Assembly: GCA_017940265.1 (NCBI GenBank)
Contig: JAGAYY010000029.1
Coordinates: forward strand, 1-47,053
DNA from: Bacilli bacterium
GTDB taxonomy: Bacteria > Bacillota_I > Bacilli_A > RFN20 > CAG-826
Direction of reading: 5' to 3'
DNA length: 47,053 bases
Positions 15,296-24,025 of the stretch are shown here, in pieces (the first letter of the stretch is position 1; every line of letters starts with the position of its first letter). The notes under the pieces were generated by a model, which worked only from the letters and a program-made list of their open reading frames with translations, ran no database searches and had not been told where the DNA came from. The position numbers and the translations under genes were made by a program.

Positions 15296-15994
15296 TTATA
15301 AAGTTTTGTCTTCTCCTACGAATGGTAAGATAGATATTTCTAAGTTACCGTTCTTTGTTCTTAATTCATCGATGAACTGTTTTTCTTCCCTTTTATTTTT
15401 AAGTTCAATCTTATATGAGAGTTTGAATAATGATCCCATCGCTGTTGTTTTAACTTCTATTAATTCATTATGTTTTAAGAAGCGAGCGAATGTATCGCTG
15501 AATACATCATCATACTCAAGAGATTCTGGAATGGTAATTTTAAGCATCTTTTCTTTATCGTATCTCATATTGTTAAATAAATTAGCACTTGTTAATAAGA
15601 GATAGATAATAGCGGTAAGAGCGGCAAATATGCCAGCGAAAGCTACATAGCCTAAACCACACACTAGGCCAATAGCGATACCCGCGAAGAGCAGTAATAA
15701 TTCTTCCGCTTTTGCATTAACGCTCCTAAATCTTACTAAGCCTAAGGCCACTGCTACTGTGGCGATTCTAACCGCTCCTGAAGTTGTACTATCTAGGAAG
15801 ATTGACACCATTGAAACTACAGTAGCGACAATCATTGGCATTAAAGCACTAGTAACAAAGAAACTTTTTGTGCCTTTCATTTTTAATGAAACCACTAAGG
15901 TAAATAGCATACTAATGGCAAAGGCGATAGCGATGATAATGATGGCCACAACAACCTTGTGTAGACCATTAAGCATATTGAACAATGAATCCAT
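15296..15994 (-). CDS. DUF4956 membrane protein
   Basis: 232 residues: four membrane segments in the first ~140 (VVVAIIIIAIAFAISMLFTL and others), then a soluble domain of about 90 residues that begins KEKMLKITIPESLEYDDVF. This is the DUF4956 layout; VRFRSVNAKAEELLLLFAGIAIGL in the membrane part is its most conserved stretch. The family has no proven function but travels with VTC-type polyphosphate polymerase domain proteins and Cthe_2159-like surface proteins, as here. AAAGGAG precedes the ATG, and the start overlaps the VTC gene by 26 bases. Confidence 0.85.
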   Translation of the reverse strand: MDSLFNMLNGLHKVVVAIIIIAIAFAISMLFTLVVSLKMKGTKSFFVTSALMPMIVATVVSMVSIFLDSTTSGAVRIATVAVALGLVRFRSVNAKAEELLLLFAGIAIGLVCGLGYVAFAGIFAALTAIIYLLLTSANLFNNMRYDKEKMLKITIPESLEYDDVFSDTFARFLKHNELIEVKTTAMGSLFKLSYKIELKNKREEKQFIDELRTKNGNLEISILPFVGEDKTL

Positions 15995-16712
15995 GAGCTA
16001 ATCTCCTTTCTTGAGTTTCAACACCATTTCGATACATTAATTTGTAAGCTTCTCCAACTTTAGAGAAACTGGTCTTGTAGATTTTATATTTACTAAGAAT
16101 AGATACTAACCATAGAGGTAATTCTTGTTGCACTTTGATTTCAAGAATTGCACTACCAGGTGGTAATAGTAGATTTCCATCCATCGATGTATGAAGATTT
16201 AAATCATCATTTCGATATCTAGGATTTTCATCGATAGTTAAGCGGATATTACCGTTCACTTCAGCGTATGAAGTTCTATCATAGATAATCATGATTTTAG
16301 GTTCTAAGACTTTTAAGTAATCACGGAAATAAGCAATTTCTCTAGTGACTTGATCGTCTTTTAAATTAACATCTTGATGATTAAGGAATTCTTCTGCGAT
16401 ATCTTCTCTTAAAGCAATTCTTCTTTTATAAACAACGCCTAAGGCTTTTCTTTTAAGCTCTAGGTAGACTGTTTTATTGTTATTTGCTAAGCCATAAGAT
16501 CTTAATCTAATCTTTTCTTTATAGACTGGCTTTTCTAATGATTTCCTAATTAATAAATAATCAGGAGTATCGTAATAGATAGAGGCGATTGAAGTCTTAC
16601 CATATTGATCAACTTCCATATGACCTTTAAGGGCATCTTGAAAAGCCACTAATTGGTCCTTAGTGAGAATGAATTTCATTTCATAACGTTGCATCATTGT
16701 TACGGCGTTCAT
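15969..16712 (-). CDS. VTC/CYTH-type polyphosphate polymerase domain protein
   Basis: 247 residues with the tunnel-fold landmarks of VTC domains: RYEMKFILTKDQ near the start, SIYYDTPDYLLIRKSL, KIRLRSYG, YLELKRKALGVVYKRR, LTIDENPRYR and ILEIKVQQELP. The alternating Lys/Arg and Glu residues would line the triphosphate tunnel. Yeast VTC makes polyphosphate; bacterial members next to DUF4956 are of unproven activity and may modify a surface polymer. It heads the three-gene surface operon. AGGAG lies 7 bases before the ATG. Confidence 0.85.
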   Translation of the reverse strand: MNAVTMMQRYEMKFILTKDQLVAFQDALKGHMEVDQYGKTSIASIYYDTPDYLLIRKSLEKPVYKEKIRLRSYGLANNNKTVYLELKRKALGVVYKRRIALREDIAEEFLNHQDVNLKDDQVTREIAYFRDYLKVLEPKIMIIYDRTSYAEVNGNIRLTIDENPRYRNDDLNLHTSMDGNLLLPPGSAILEIKVQQELPLWLVSILSKYKIYKTSFSKVGEAYKLMYRNGVETQERRLAHGFIVQYA

Positions 16713-16824
16713 GTCAGTCTCCTATAAAGTTAGAAAAAGAGTGGTTAACAAAAATTAGTTAAGCTCTTTATCTACCTTAAGCATAAAAAAGTAAACTTAA
16801 ATGAACTATAATTTATAAAAATGT

Positions 16825-18183
16825 TTATAAAGCGATAGAAAAGTAGATTTTATTTTCTTTGATGGTGACAGATATTTTTCCTTTATGTAACTCTACGATT
16901 TCTTTAGCGATACTTAATCCAATACCTGAACCTTCTTTAGAGACAGAATTAGGGCTACGATAGAATCTTTCAAATAATTGTTCAGTGTCCATTTCCTTAT
17001 CTTCAACATCGTTACTAAATGTAATTTCGATCTTTTTATTTTGGTTCTTTTTAATAGTTAAAGAGGCTTCACCATTACTCTTAGTGTATTTTAAAGCGTT
17101 ATCAAAGAAGATATAGAATAACTCATTAATGAGATATCTATTACCTTTCATATCAATATCACTTGGGATATCACTACTGAATGTTAATTTCTTACTCTTA
17201 AATGTTGGGGCAAATGAATCCACACTTTCACTAGCGAGCTTTGAAAGTGAGAATTCCGCGAATGGATAGTTACTAGCGTTACCTTCATCTAATCTAGAGA
17301 GGGTCACTAGTTGTTTAGTCATAGTGTTTAATCTAATTATTTGATCATGAATAGATTCAGTCCATTCGCTTTTACCATGGTCCATTTCTACGAGTTCTAA
17401 GTCAGTAGAAATAATAGTTAAAGGTGTCTTTAATTCATGTGATGCGTTAGTAATAAATGCTTTTTGTTTCTTATATGATTCTTCACTAGTTCTAAAGACA
17501 AGCTTACTAGACAAAATAATTAAAATAGCCAATACGGTATAGCTTATACCCGCGATAACCATTGAACTCATAAAGAAGTTATTAAAGGCGTGGTTTCTTT
17601 CTGAAGTATCTAAGAAAGCGACATATGTGAACTTTAATTCTCTTTCTTCTGTGATTGGTTGACCACCTTCAGGAGTCATTTCCCAGCCTGTCACTACTTC
17701 GGCAGTTTCATCAGTGCTCGCTACTTTAAAACGAAGCTTACCAATTGTGCCTTCAGTTTCACCACTGTTATAGATCTTCGTGGACATGACTTGACGTAAT
17801 TCATCATCACTATCACCTGGGGCAATATGATTATAGTCATACCATTCAATACTGCCTTCTTCATTAAAGACAGTCACAAAGTATTGTTCATTTATTTCTT
17901 CTCTTCTTGGATAGAAGTAGCCACCTGGTTGACCACCACCTTGGCCACCTGGGCCTCCAGGTTGCCCTCCACCTGGTTGTTGCTCTTGTTGACTTGGCAT
18001 CACACCACTGTTGAATAATGCACTTTGATGTGAGTATTCAATAATGTTATTTAATGATTCAACTGTTTCATTTTCCATTTTGATATGATTAGAAACATTA
18101 ATGGCCGCAATTGTCGCGGCTAAAACAAAAAGAATCGACACTAAGGCCGCAAGAATAAAACGCAATCTTAGTTTTCTAATCAT
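16825..18183 (-). CDS. Sensor histidine kinase with Gly/Pro-rich sensor loop
   Basis: 452 residues. A membrane segment at ~9-28 and another near ~205-225 enclose an extracytoplasmic region that starts with a QQEQQPGGGQPGGPGGQGGG run. The cytoplasmic part has the phosphoacceptor FITNASHELKTPLTI, the N box ELFYIFFDNALKY and the G box EGSGIGLSIAKE, so the core is intact. Its start overlaps the response regulator stop by 8 bases (ATGATTAG). The downstream lipoprotein carries a similar QQPGG insert, which hints that kinase and surface protein share a partner or polymer. The signal is unknown. Confidence 0.88.
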   Translation of the reverse strand: MIRKLRLRFILAALVSILFVLAATIAAINVSNHIKMENETVESLNNIIEYSHQSALFNSGVMPSQQEQQPGGGQPGGPGGQGGGQPGGYFYPRREEINEQYFVTVFNEEGSIEWYDYNHIAPGDSDDELRQVMSTKIYNSGETEGTIGKLRFKVASTDETAEVVTGWEMTPEGGQPITEERELKFTYVAFLDTSERNHAFNNFFMSSMVIAGISYTVLAILIILSSKLVFRTSEESYKKQKAFITNASHELKTPLTIISTDLELVEMDHGKSEWTESIHDQIIRLNTMTKQLVTLSRLDEGNASNYPFAEFSLSKLASESVDSFAPTFKSKKLTFSSDIPSDIDMKGNRYLINELFYIFFDNALKYTKSNGEASLTIKKNQNKKIEITFSNDVEDKEMDTEQLFERFYRSPNSVSKEGSGIGLSIAKEIVELHKGKISVTIKENKIYFSIAL

Positions 18184-18856
18184 TGTTATACTCCAAGTAA
18201 TAACCTTGGTAACGAATTGATTTAATTATTACTTTTGAACCAATACTTTCTAATCTCTTTCTTAAATAGGATATAAATACCCACACGTTCTCGCTCGTGC
18301 TATATGATTCAATATCCCAAACATTTTTACTAATTGTGTCTTGAGAGACTACATTGCCGTTTGCTTTCATTAATAAAGTAATGATTTGAAGTTCTTTATT
18401 CATTAAAGTAACTTTCTTTTCGCCATTTATTAAGCAACAGTTATTAGAATCTAATACTATATCACCAAATTCTAATTTACTTTCTTCTTCATAGTTTGGC
18501 TGACGACGGAGCAACGCTCTAATACGGGCTAAAAGTTCTTCCACGACGAATGGTTTTGGTAAGTAGTCATCCGCCCCTAAATCAAGACCATGTATCTTAT
18601 CTTCTGTTGTAGACTTAGCGGTTAACATGATAATAGGCGTATCAATTTTATTAGTTCTGACTCTTTTTAATACATCTAAGCCATTAATCTTAGGAAGCAT
18701 AATATCAAGAATGATGACATCGTATTTATATTGATCGATATATAAAAGAGCTTCTTCACCATCAAAAGCACTGTCAACGATATATGAGTTACGTTTAAGA
18801 ACAGTCGTTAAAGCTTTATTTAGTTGAATTGAGTCTTCTACTAAGAGTAATTTCAT
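18176..18856 (-). CDS. OmpR-family response regulator
   Basis: From the ATG at 18856 the protein has a receiver domain (MKLLLVEDSIQLNKALTTVL, phosphoacceptor Asp in VIILDIMLPKINGLDV, Thr in MLTAKS, Lys in LPKPF) and a C-terminal winged helix (VWDIESYSTSENVWVFISYL, then IIKSIRYQGYYL). The open frame reaches back to a TTG at 18916, but the receiver begins exactly at the ATG. Direct repeats of TTTAAGG, 11 bases apart, lie 21-40 bases upstream, the usual arrangement for OmpR-type binding, so autoregulation is likely. The likely targets are the VTC-DUF4956-lipoprotein operon. Confidence 0.9.
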   Translation of the reverse strand: MKLLLVEDSIQLNKALTTVLKRNSYIVDSAFDGEEALLYIDQYKYDVIILDIMLPKINGLDVLKRVRTNKIDTPIIMLTAKSTTEDKIHGLDLGADDYLPKPFVVEELLARIRALLRRQPNYEEESKLEFGDIVLDSNNCCLINGEKKVTLMNKELQIITLLMKANGNVVSQDTISKNVWDIESYSTSENVWVFISYLRKRLESIGSKVIIKSIRYQGYYLEYNND

Positions 18857-18877
18857 ACTTAAAAAGTATCTTTTTAG

Positions 18878-18895
18878 CCTTAAATAAACCTTAAA
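18878..18895 (-). promoter_or_regulatory. TTTAAGG direct repeats, 11-bp period
   Basis: CCTTAAA occurs at 18878-18884 and 18889-18895, giving TTTAAGG-TTTA-TTTAAGG on the coding strand. A third copy in opposite orientation lies near 18940-18946, beside the IS end. Looser CTTAA motifs sit at about 16776 and 16796, upstream of the VTC operon. Confidence 0.5.
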
Positions 18896-18950
18896 TGATA
18901 TTTTTACTATTAGCAATAATTATTTATAATTATCCAACATTTAAGGTTCG

Positions 18951-18990
18951 GTGACGTGCTCCCACCACTTATTGAAGTGGGGGCTTCTTG
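18951..18990 (-). mobile_element. Right end / omega-RNA 3' hairpin of the tnpB element
   Basis: CCCACCACTT (18961-18970) and AAGTGGGGG (18975-18983) form a nine-base stem with one bulge, followed toward the element tip by GCACGTCAC (complement of 18951-18959). The hairpin overlaps the tnpB stop, as in IS200/IS605 elements where the 3' end of tnpB is also the RNA scaffold. By that model the guide would be read from the flank just below 18951. Confidence 0.65.
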
Positions 18991-20132
18991 CTCGATGACT
19001 CTAACGAGCCAAGCATAAACAAGCTATCCGGATGTGTCCCATCCTTTGTAAGTGTTTCAATTCCCTTACTTAGAATATTTTTTGCAGCGTTTATATCTCT
19101 ATCATGGACCGATCCACATTCTGGACAAGCCCATTTTCTTATTTTGAGATTTTTCACCTCTTTATTTTGATATCCACATAATGAACATAATTGGCTAGAT
19201 GGAAAAGTAGAAGGAACTTTTATTACTTTCCTACCATACCAATCAGCTTTATATAGGAGCATAGAAACGAATCTTGACCAGGAAGCATCAACGATACTTC
19301 TAGCCAGTTTATGGTTTTGTTCCATGTTCTTTACTTTCAAGTCTTCGATACAAATGATTTGGTTTTCATCAATGATCTTCTTTGAAAGTTTATGGAGATA
19401 ATCGTTTCTCTGGTTATTGATGTGACGATGAATTCTTGCGACTTTAATTCTCTGTTTATTTCTATTATTACTGCCTTTAACCATCTTAGAGAGTTTTCTT
19501 TGCTCTTTCGCTAATTTGGTTTGTGATTTAGTTAAATATTTGTTGTTCTTGTATTTCTTACCATTGCTATCGATAATTAAGTGTTTCACACCTAAATCTA
19601 GACCAACTATCTTATTCTTTGGCTCAATTTGTTTATTCTTTTCTTCAACCAATAAAGAGACGTAATATTTGTTATCACAAGTTTTAGAAACAGTGACTGA
19701 TTTAATCCTTCCATCAAAATCTCGATGTTTCTTAATTCTGATCCTCGGACACTTAAAGAGTGACAAAAGATACTTTCCGTTTTCAGAAAATTTGATTTTT
19801 CCATTTACGTTATTCGTTGTGTAACTTTGATCATTTCTTTTACTTTTAAACTTAGGGAAGCTTGATTTATGAGAAAAGAAAGCTTTAAAAGCGGTGTTTC
19901 TATTAAGTTGAGCATTACTTAAAGCAAGCGAATCTACTTCTTTTAAAAATGAATAATCTTCCTTATATGAAGCAGGAGTAATATTTTTAAATTTACCAGT
20001 GCTTTTATATATCTCGTTCATATCAGATAGAGACTTATTATAAAAGAAACGAACACACCCAAAACATTTAGCAAAGAATACTTTTTGCTCAGTGTTAGGA
20101 TAGATACGATACTTATAAGCTTTTCTAATCAT
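18969..20132 (-). CDS. tnpB: TnpB RNA-guided nuclease (IS200/IS605 family)
   Basis: 387 residues, full length. The N-terminal OrfB helix-turn-helix region ([20 protein letters not shown]) is followed by Ruv[18 protein letters not shown], Ruv[15 protein letters not shown], a CxxC-CxxC zinc finger (CSLCG and CPECG) and Ruv[16 protein letters not shown]. All three catalytic acidic residues are in the standard places, so the nuclease should be active. No tnpA transposase is nearby, making this a tnpB-only element that depends on a helper elsewhere. It lies between cardiolipin synthase and the two-component genes. The C-terminal residues (SSKKPPLQ) are translated from the end hairpin. Confidence 0.93.
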   Translation of the reverse strand: MIRKAYKYRIYPNTEQKVFFAKCFGCVRFFYNKSLSDMNEIYKSTGKFKNITPASYKEDYSFLKEVDSLALSNAQLNRNTAFKAFFSHKSSFPKFKSKRNDQSYTTNNVNGKIKFSENGKYLLSLFKCPRIRIKKHRDFDGRIKSVTVSKTCDNKYYVSLLVEEKNKQIEPKNKIVGLDLGVKHLIIDSNGKKYKNNKYLTKSQTKLAKEQRKLSKMVKGSNNRNKQRIKVARIHRHINNQRNDYLHKLSKKIIDENQIICIEDLKVKNMEQNHKLARSIVDASWSRFVSMLLYKADWYGRKVIKVPSTFPSSQLCSLCGYQNKEVKNLKIRKWACPECGSVHDRDINAAKNILSKGIETLTKDGTHPDSLFMLGSLESSSKKPPLQ

Positions 20133-20297
20133 AATTTTGGGTAAAATAAAAGGGGCATAAAAATGGTTCCATCCATATCTATATCCCTTATCCTTATCCT
20201 ATAAATATTATATCAATTTATTGATATATTCTCAACAAATATTTGCTTTTTATATAGATATTTGCATGTTTTTATAAACATTTATAATTAGCAATTC

Positions 20298-20347
20298 ATC
20301 CCCCACATATAGAGGTAACCATCAAATTGATGTGAGGGGCTTCTTGT
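20298..20347 (-). mobile_element. IS605-like end structure downstream of cls
   Basis: On the minus strand AAGAAGCCCC is followed by a two-part palindrome: CCCCTCACAT pairs with ATGTGGGGG, and CATCAAATTGATG folds inside. The AAGAAGCCCC start matches the right end at 18981-18990. It may be the left end of the tnpB element or a solitary end of another copy. Between it and tnpB (20133-20297) I see only AT-rich sequence. Confidence 0.5.
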
Positions 20348-20361
20348 TGGAATATGTTAAA

Positions 20362-21954
20362 TTAGAACAAAGCGGAGATAATTTTGAGTACTGAACAGAT
20401 GCTCTTTTTAATGCCTTTGAATTTATAGTCTTGCGGGACTTTTTCACTGACTTCAATCATTTGTTCGAAGTCTTTAGTGATATCGTCCATACATGGGCAC
20501 TTATAGAGGATCGCGCCACATTCAAAGTGATGGACTAAACTTCTAAAGTCAAAGTTAATCGTGCCAACGAATCCTAGTTCATTATCCGCGATTGCGGTTT
20601 TCATATGATTAAAGCCTGGTCTATATAAATAGATATTTACACCAGCATCTAATAGATATCTGAAGTTAGATTTAGCCATCCAATACACGACTGGTTTATC
20701 AGGCATACCTGGAACAATAAGATTAACTTCTACACCTCTAAGCGCTGCGCTTCTTAAAGCATCTAATAAGCTATAAGTAGGCACTAAATATGGCGTACTG
20801 ATATAAACCTTTTTTTGCGCGTAATTAAGAATATTAATATACGTTTGTTCGCCTAAAAGGGCGCTCACATAATCACCTGGACCATCACCAAATGGCATCA
20901 CGTATCCACTATCTTTGTATTCTGGATAGTCAAAGTTCATCCATTTGTTATAGTCAGAAATATGACCAACAACTAAGTTAAGATTTTGTAAGAAAACAGC
21001 GATAAGGTTGTTAATAGCACTACCTTCAATCTTAATCATTGTGTCTTTCCAATAACCAAATCTATTAATCTTATTAGCGTATTCATCCGCTAAGTTCATA
21101 CCACCGGTAAAAGCCATTTGATGGTCGATAATCACAATCTTTCTATGATCACGGTTATTATAAACACCAGAAAGAATTGGTCTAAATGGATGGAATTTAT
21201 AACATTTAATGCCATATTTACCTAAGATCTTTGGTGTTCTAGCACTAATAGTGCCACCACAACCCATATCGTCATAGATGATACGAATCTCAACACCTTC
21301 TCTAGCTTTTTGAATTAATATGGCTTGTACTTCATCCCATATTTCACCATCAGTGATAATAAAGAATTCCATAAAGATAAACTCTTTAGCTAGTTTTAAT
21401 GATTCTATTAATTCAGGGAAGAACTCTTCACCGGTCGCATAGTATTTAACTCTATTATTTGGGTGTACACCTAACTTAGTGATGTTATTGATATATCTAA
21501 AAGCATTAACAGCGGTACCTAATTCTTCTCGGTATTCTTTCTTGGCTTTTTCATCTAATTGGAAGTGTTTGTTATATTCTTCTGTCGTGGTTTTAATGAT
21601 TCTCTTATCACGTCTATTTAAACCATGATTACCAAAGATTAAGAAAATAACAGATGTGAATAATGGTAAAAGAAGCATACCCACAATCCAAGGAATCTTA
21701 AATTCTGGATCTTCATGTTTATTAACGATTCTAAAGAAAATAAGCACACTGATGACAAAGACAGCCGCTCTAATGACAATCCACACAAGTTCAATGATGT
21801 CTTTGACGCGTTCGTTAATGTTAGGGTCAGTAGATATTGCTTCAATGACACCCTCAAGGAAGAACTCAATGAAAACAATAGCCGCTATTTCTATTAATAA
21901 AATTAATAAGACTAGAAAATATCCAGAGAATAGGTTTCTAAAAAACTTTTTCAT
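20362..21954 (-). CDS. cls: Cardiolipin synthase (phospholipase D type)
   Basis: Two phosphatidylglycerols are joined to cardiolipin by two HKD half-sites: HRKIVIIDHQMAFTGGMN near residue 272 and HMKTAIADNELGFVGTIN near residue 453. Two N-terminal membrane segments with the PLDc_N pattern (IPWIVGMLLLPLFTSVIFLI) anchor it, and 530 residues is the usual size. GGGGGAGA lies just before the ATG. Its transcript ends near an IS605-like end structure. Confidence 0.9.
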   Translation of the reverse strand: MKKFFRNLFSGYFLVLLILLIEIAAIVFIEFFLEGVIEAISTDPNINERVKDIIELVWIVIRAAVFVISVLIFFRIVNKHEDPEFKIPWIVGMLLLPLFTSVIFLIFGNHGLNRRDKRIIKTTTEEYNKHFQLDEKAKKEYREELGTAVNAFRYINNITKLGVHPNNRVKYYATGEEFFPELIESLKLAKEFIFMEFFIITDGEIWDEVQAILIQKAREGVEIRIIYDDMGCGGTISARTPKILGKYGIKCYKFHPFRPILSGVYNNRDHRKIVIIDHQMAFTGGMNLADEYANKINRFGYWKDTMIKIEGSAINNLIAVFLQNLNLVVGHISDYNKWMNFDYPEYKDSGYVMPFGDGPGDYVSALLGEQTYINILNYAQKKVYISTPYLVPTYSLLDALRSAALRGVEVNLIVPGMPDKPVVYWMAKSNFRYLLDAGVNIYLYRPGFNHMKTAIADNELGFVGTINFDFRSLVHHFECGAILYKCPCMDDITKDFEQMIEVSEKVPQDYKFKGIKKSICSVLKIISALF

Positions 21955-21986
21955 AGTGTCTCCCCCACTTGATGATATGTATATGT

Positions 21987-22010
21987 TAGCACATTTTTGT
22001 GCTATTTTTT
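21987..22010 (+). terminator. Perfect hairpin plus T-run before the permease gene
   Basis: TAGCACA (21987-21993), TTTT, TGTGCTA (21998-22004) and then TTTTTT. It has terminator form on the plus strand but stands between divergent genes, 35-58 bases before the permease start. It could be an attenuator in the permease leader, or an operator for cls and the permease. Confidence 0.5.
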
Positions 22011-22044
22011 TATATTTTGTATTGCTTTATAAATATAAAGGTCT

Positions 22045-23364
22045 ATGATAGTCGTTTGTATGATTGCCACGATCGTCATTTCCGTTATTACATTTCTAGG
22101 AATAACTCTATCAACATTATTCTTCCCTAGACTCAAATTAGGGAAGTTTTCTTTAGATACATATTGGCTTATTGCTTTATTAGGTGCAGTTATCTTAGTG
22201 GCCACTACTTTATGTCCAATTAAAGAGATTGGTGATTCTTGGACTAGTAGTGCTGCGATTAATCCACTGAAGATATTAGTTTTATTCTTTTCGATGACCA
22301 TACTATCAATCTTCTTAGACGAAGTTGGTCTATTTAGATTCTTAGCCTGTTTTGCCGTTAAGCACGCTAAAAATAGTCAAACAGCATTATTCTTTATTCT
22401 CTACTTCCTAGTGGCGTTCCTTACAGTATTCACTTCTAATGATATAGTGATATTAACTTTCACTCCTTTTATTTGCTTCTTCTGTAAAAGAACTAAAATT
22501 TCCCCTATTCCATTTTTAATCGCAGAATTTACCGCGGCTAATACATGGTCAATGATGTTTGTGATTGGTAATCCTACTAATATCTATTTAGCAACATCCG
22601 CAAATATTACCTTTATCGATTATTTCAAAGTGATGGCTATACCAACATTATGTGCTGGGATAGTTGAGATACTTATTATCTATCTCTTATTCCGTAAGAA
22701 ATTAGGACAAGTATTAAGCTGTGAGAACTGTGAAGCAGTCCATATTGAAAGCAAGTTTGATTTAATTATTGGTGTTGCTCACTTATTAGTGTGCTTAGTC
22801 TTCCTTATCATCTCACCATATATTCATTTAGATATGTGGCTCATATCTTTGATATGCGCTGGTTCACTATTAGTGTTTGTTATTATCACTAGATTAGTAA
22901 GAAGAAAACAGTGGCATTATTTAGTTAATCCACTTAAAAGATTACCTTATCAATTAATCCCATTTGTCTTATCAATGAGTATTATTGTTATTGCGCTTCA
23001 TTATCAAGGAGTAGCAGAGAAAATTGGTGAATTATTGAATACCATATCGCCTATCTTATCTTATGGTGTTTCTTCCTTCTTAATGGCTAATATGGTTAAT
23101 AATATCCCAATGTCTATCTTATTTGCCGATGTCCCATTAGCCTTAAATGGACAAGCATATTATCAAGCAATATACGCCACTATTATCGGTAGTAACATTG
23201 GTGCTTTCTTAACACCAGTTGGCGCTTTAGCGGGTATTATGTTTCAAAGTCTGTTATCAAAATATGGTGTTAAGTTCACCTTCAAAGATTTTGTTAAATA
23301 TGGATCAATTATTAGTGTTCCAGTTATCGCTACCGCTTTAGCGATGCTGCTTGTCTTCTGTTAA
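22045..23364 (+). CDS. ArsB/SLC13-type anion permease
   Basis: 439 residues with about eleven membrane segments arranged in two halves. The first half has FTSNDIVILTFTPF and VIGNPTNIYLATSANI (the NPTN signature); the second has LMANMVNNIPMSILFADV and GSNIGAFLTPVGALAGIM. This is the ion-transporter superfamily fold of ArsB, CitMHS and SLC13. The substrate cannot be read from sequence: arsenite, citrate-like acids and other anions are possible, and no arsR or arsC is near. AAAGG sits close to the ATG. It is convergent with the next gene, and the stop codons overlap in TTAA. Confidence 0.78.
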   Translation: MIVVCMIATIVISVITFLGITLSTLFFPRLKLGKFSLDTYWLIALLGAVILVATTLCPIKEIGDSWTSSAAINPLKILVLFFSMTILSIFLDEVGLFRFLACFAVKHAKNSQTALFFILYFLVAFLTVFTSNDIVILTFTPFICFFCKRTKISPIPFLIAEFTAANTWSMMFVIGNPTNIYLATSANITFIDYFKVMAIPTLCAGIVEILIIYLLFRKKLGQVLSCENCEAVHIESKFDLIIGVAHLLVCLVFLIISPYIHLDMWLISLICAGSLLVFVIITRLVRRKQWHYLVNPLKRLPYQLIPFVLSMSIIVIALHYQGVAEKIGELLNTISPILSYGVSSFLMANMVNNIPMSILFADVPLALNGQAYYQAIYATIIGSNIGAFLTPVGALAGIMFQSLLSKYGVKFTFKDFVKYGSIISVPVIATALAMLLVFC

Positions 23365-24017
23365 GCTTCGTATTGTCTAAAACGCTTAAACATATAGATA
23401 GGCACCATAATCATCGCTACAGCGATTATTAATGGGAAATAACTATTTAAGATTCTCATAAACGGTAAGTCGCGATAATGAGGAATAGTCTTATATAAGA
23501 ATTCTTGAATAATAACAGCGTCAGCGAGGGCGGAAACAAATGTCATTTCTTTTATACCAATGACCATGATGTCAGTTTTTGTTAATGCGCCTTTTAAATT
23601 GATGATTGATAAAACAAACATCAAAATAACAAAAGCAATAAAGATATAACCAATAATGCCTTTAAAGTTATTCTTACTAGATGTATCAATGCCACCGACT
23701 TTTAGTACAGCAAATAGTAAGAATAAGACTGCAAAAGATAACGCTAAAATCATCATGATAAAATATGATTTCTTTTTAGTTTTTCTATCAGCGTTCATAT
23801 CTTTCCAGAAAATGAATTTACAAGCACAAACCACCGCAGTGGATAATGAAGCGATAATTAAGATAATAGAGTTAGAGATAATGCCCAAACCAATCTTATA
23901 AAGGAAAGACACTAAGGAGATAAGCGCCATTAAAAGAGCAATCTTTTTTGGAGTAGCGAGTTTCTTAATCTTTTTAAGTTTGCTATTTTTCTTCTTTTCC
24001 TTTTTCTCTTTAGCCAT
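23361..24017 (-). CDS. Membrane protein of unknown function, 218 residues
   Basis: A very Lys-rich N-terminal tail (residues 1-27) precedes six likely membrane segments (for example LMALISLVSFLYKIGLGII and IIAVAMIMVPIYMF). I recognise no family. It follows the two ABC exporter half-transporters with 8 bases between, so it is probably in their operon and may be an accessory subunit. Confidence 0.65.
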   Translation of the reverse strand: MAKEKKEKKKNSKLKKIKKLATPKKIALLMALISLVSFLYKIGLGIISNSIILIIASLSTAVVCACKFIFWKDMNADRKTKKKSYFIMMILALSFAVLFLLFAVLKVGGIDTSSKNNFKGIIGYIFIAFVILMFVLSIINLKGALTKTDIMVIGIKEMTFVSALADAVIIQEFLYKTIPHYRDLPFMRILNSYFPLIIAVAMIMVPIYMFKRFRQYEA

Positions 24018-24025
24018 AGGTTACT

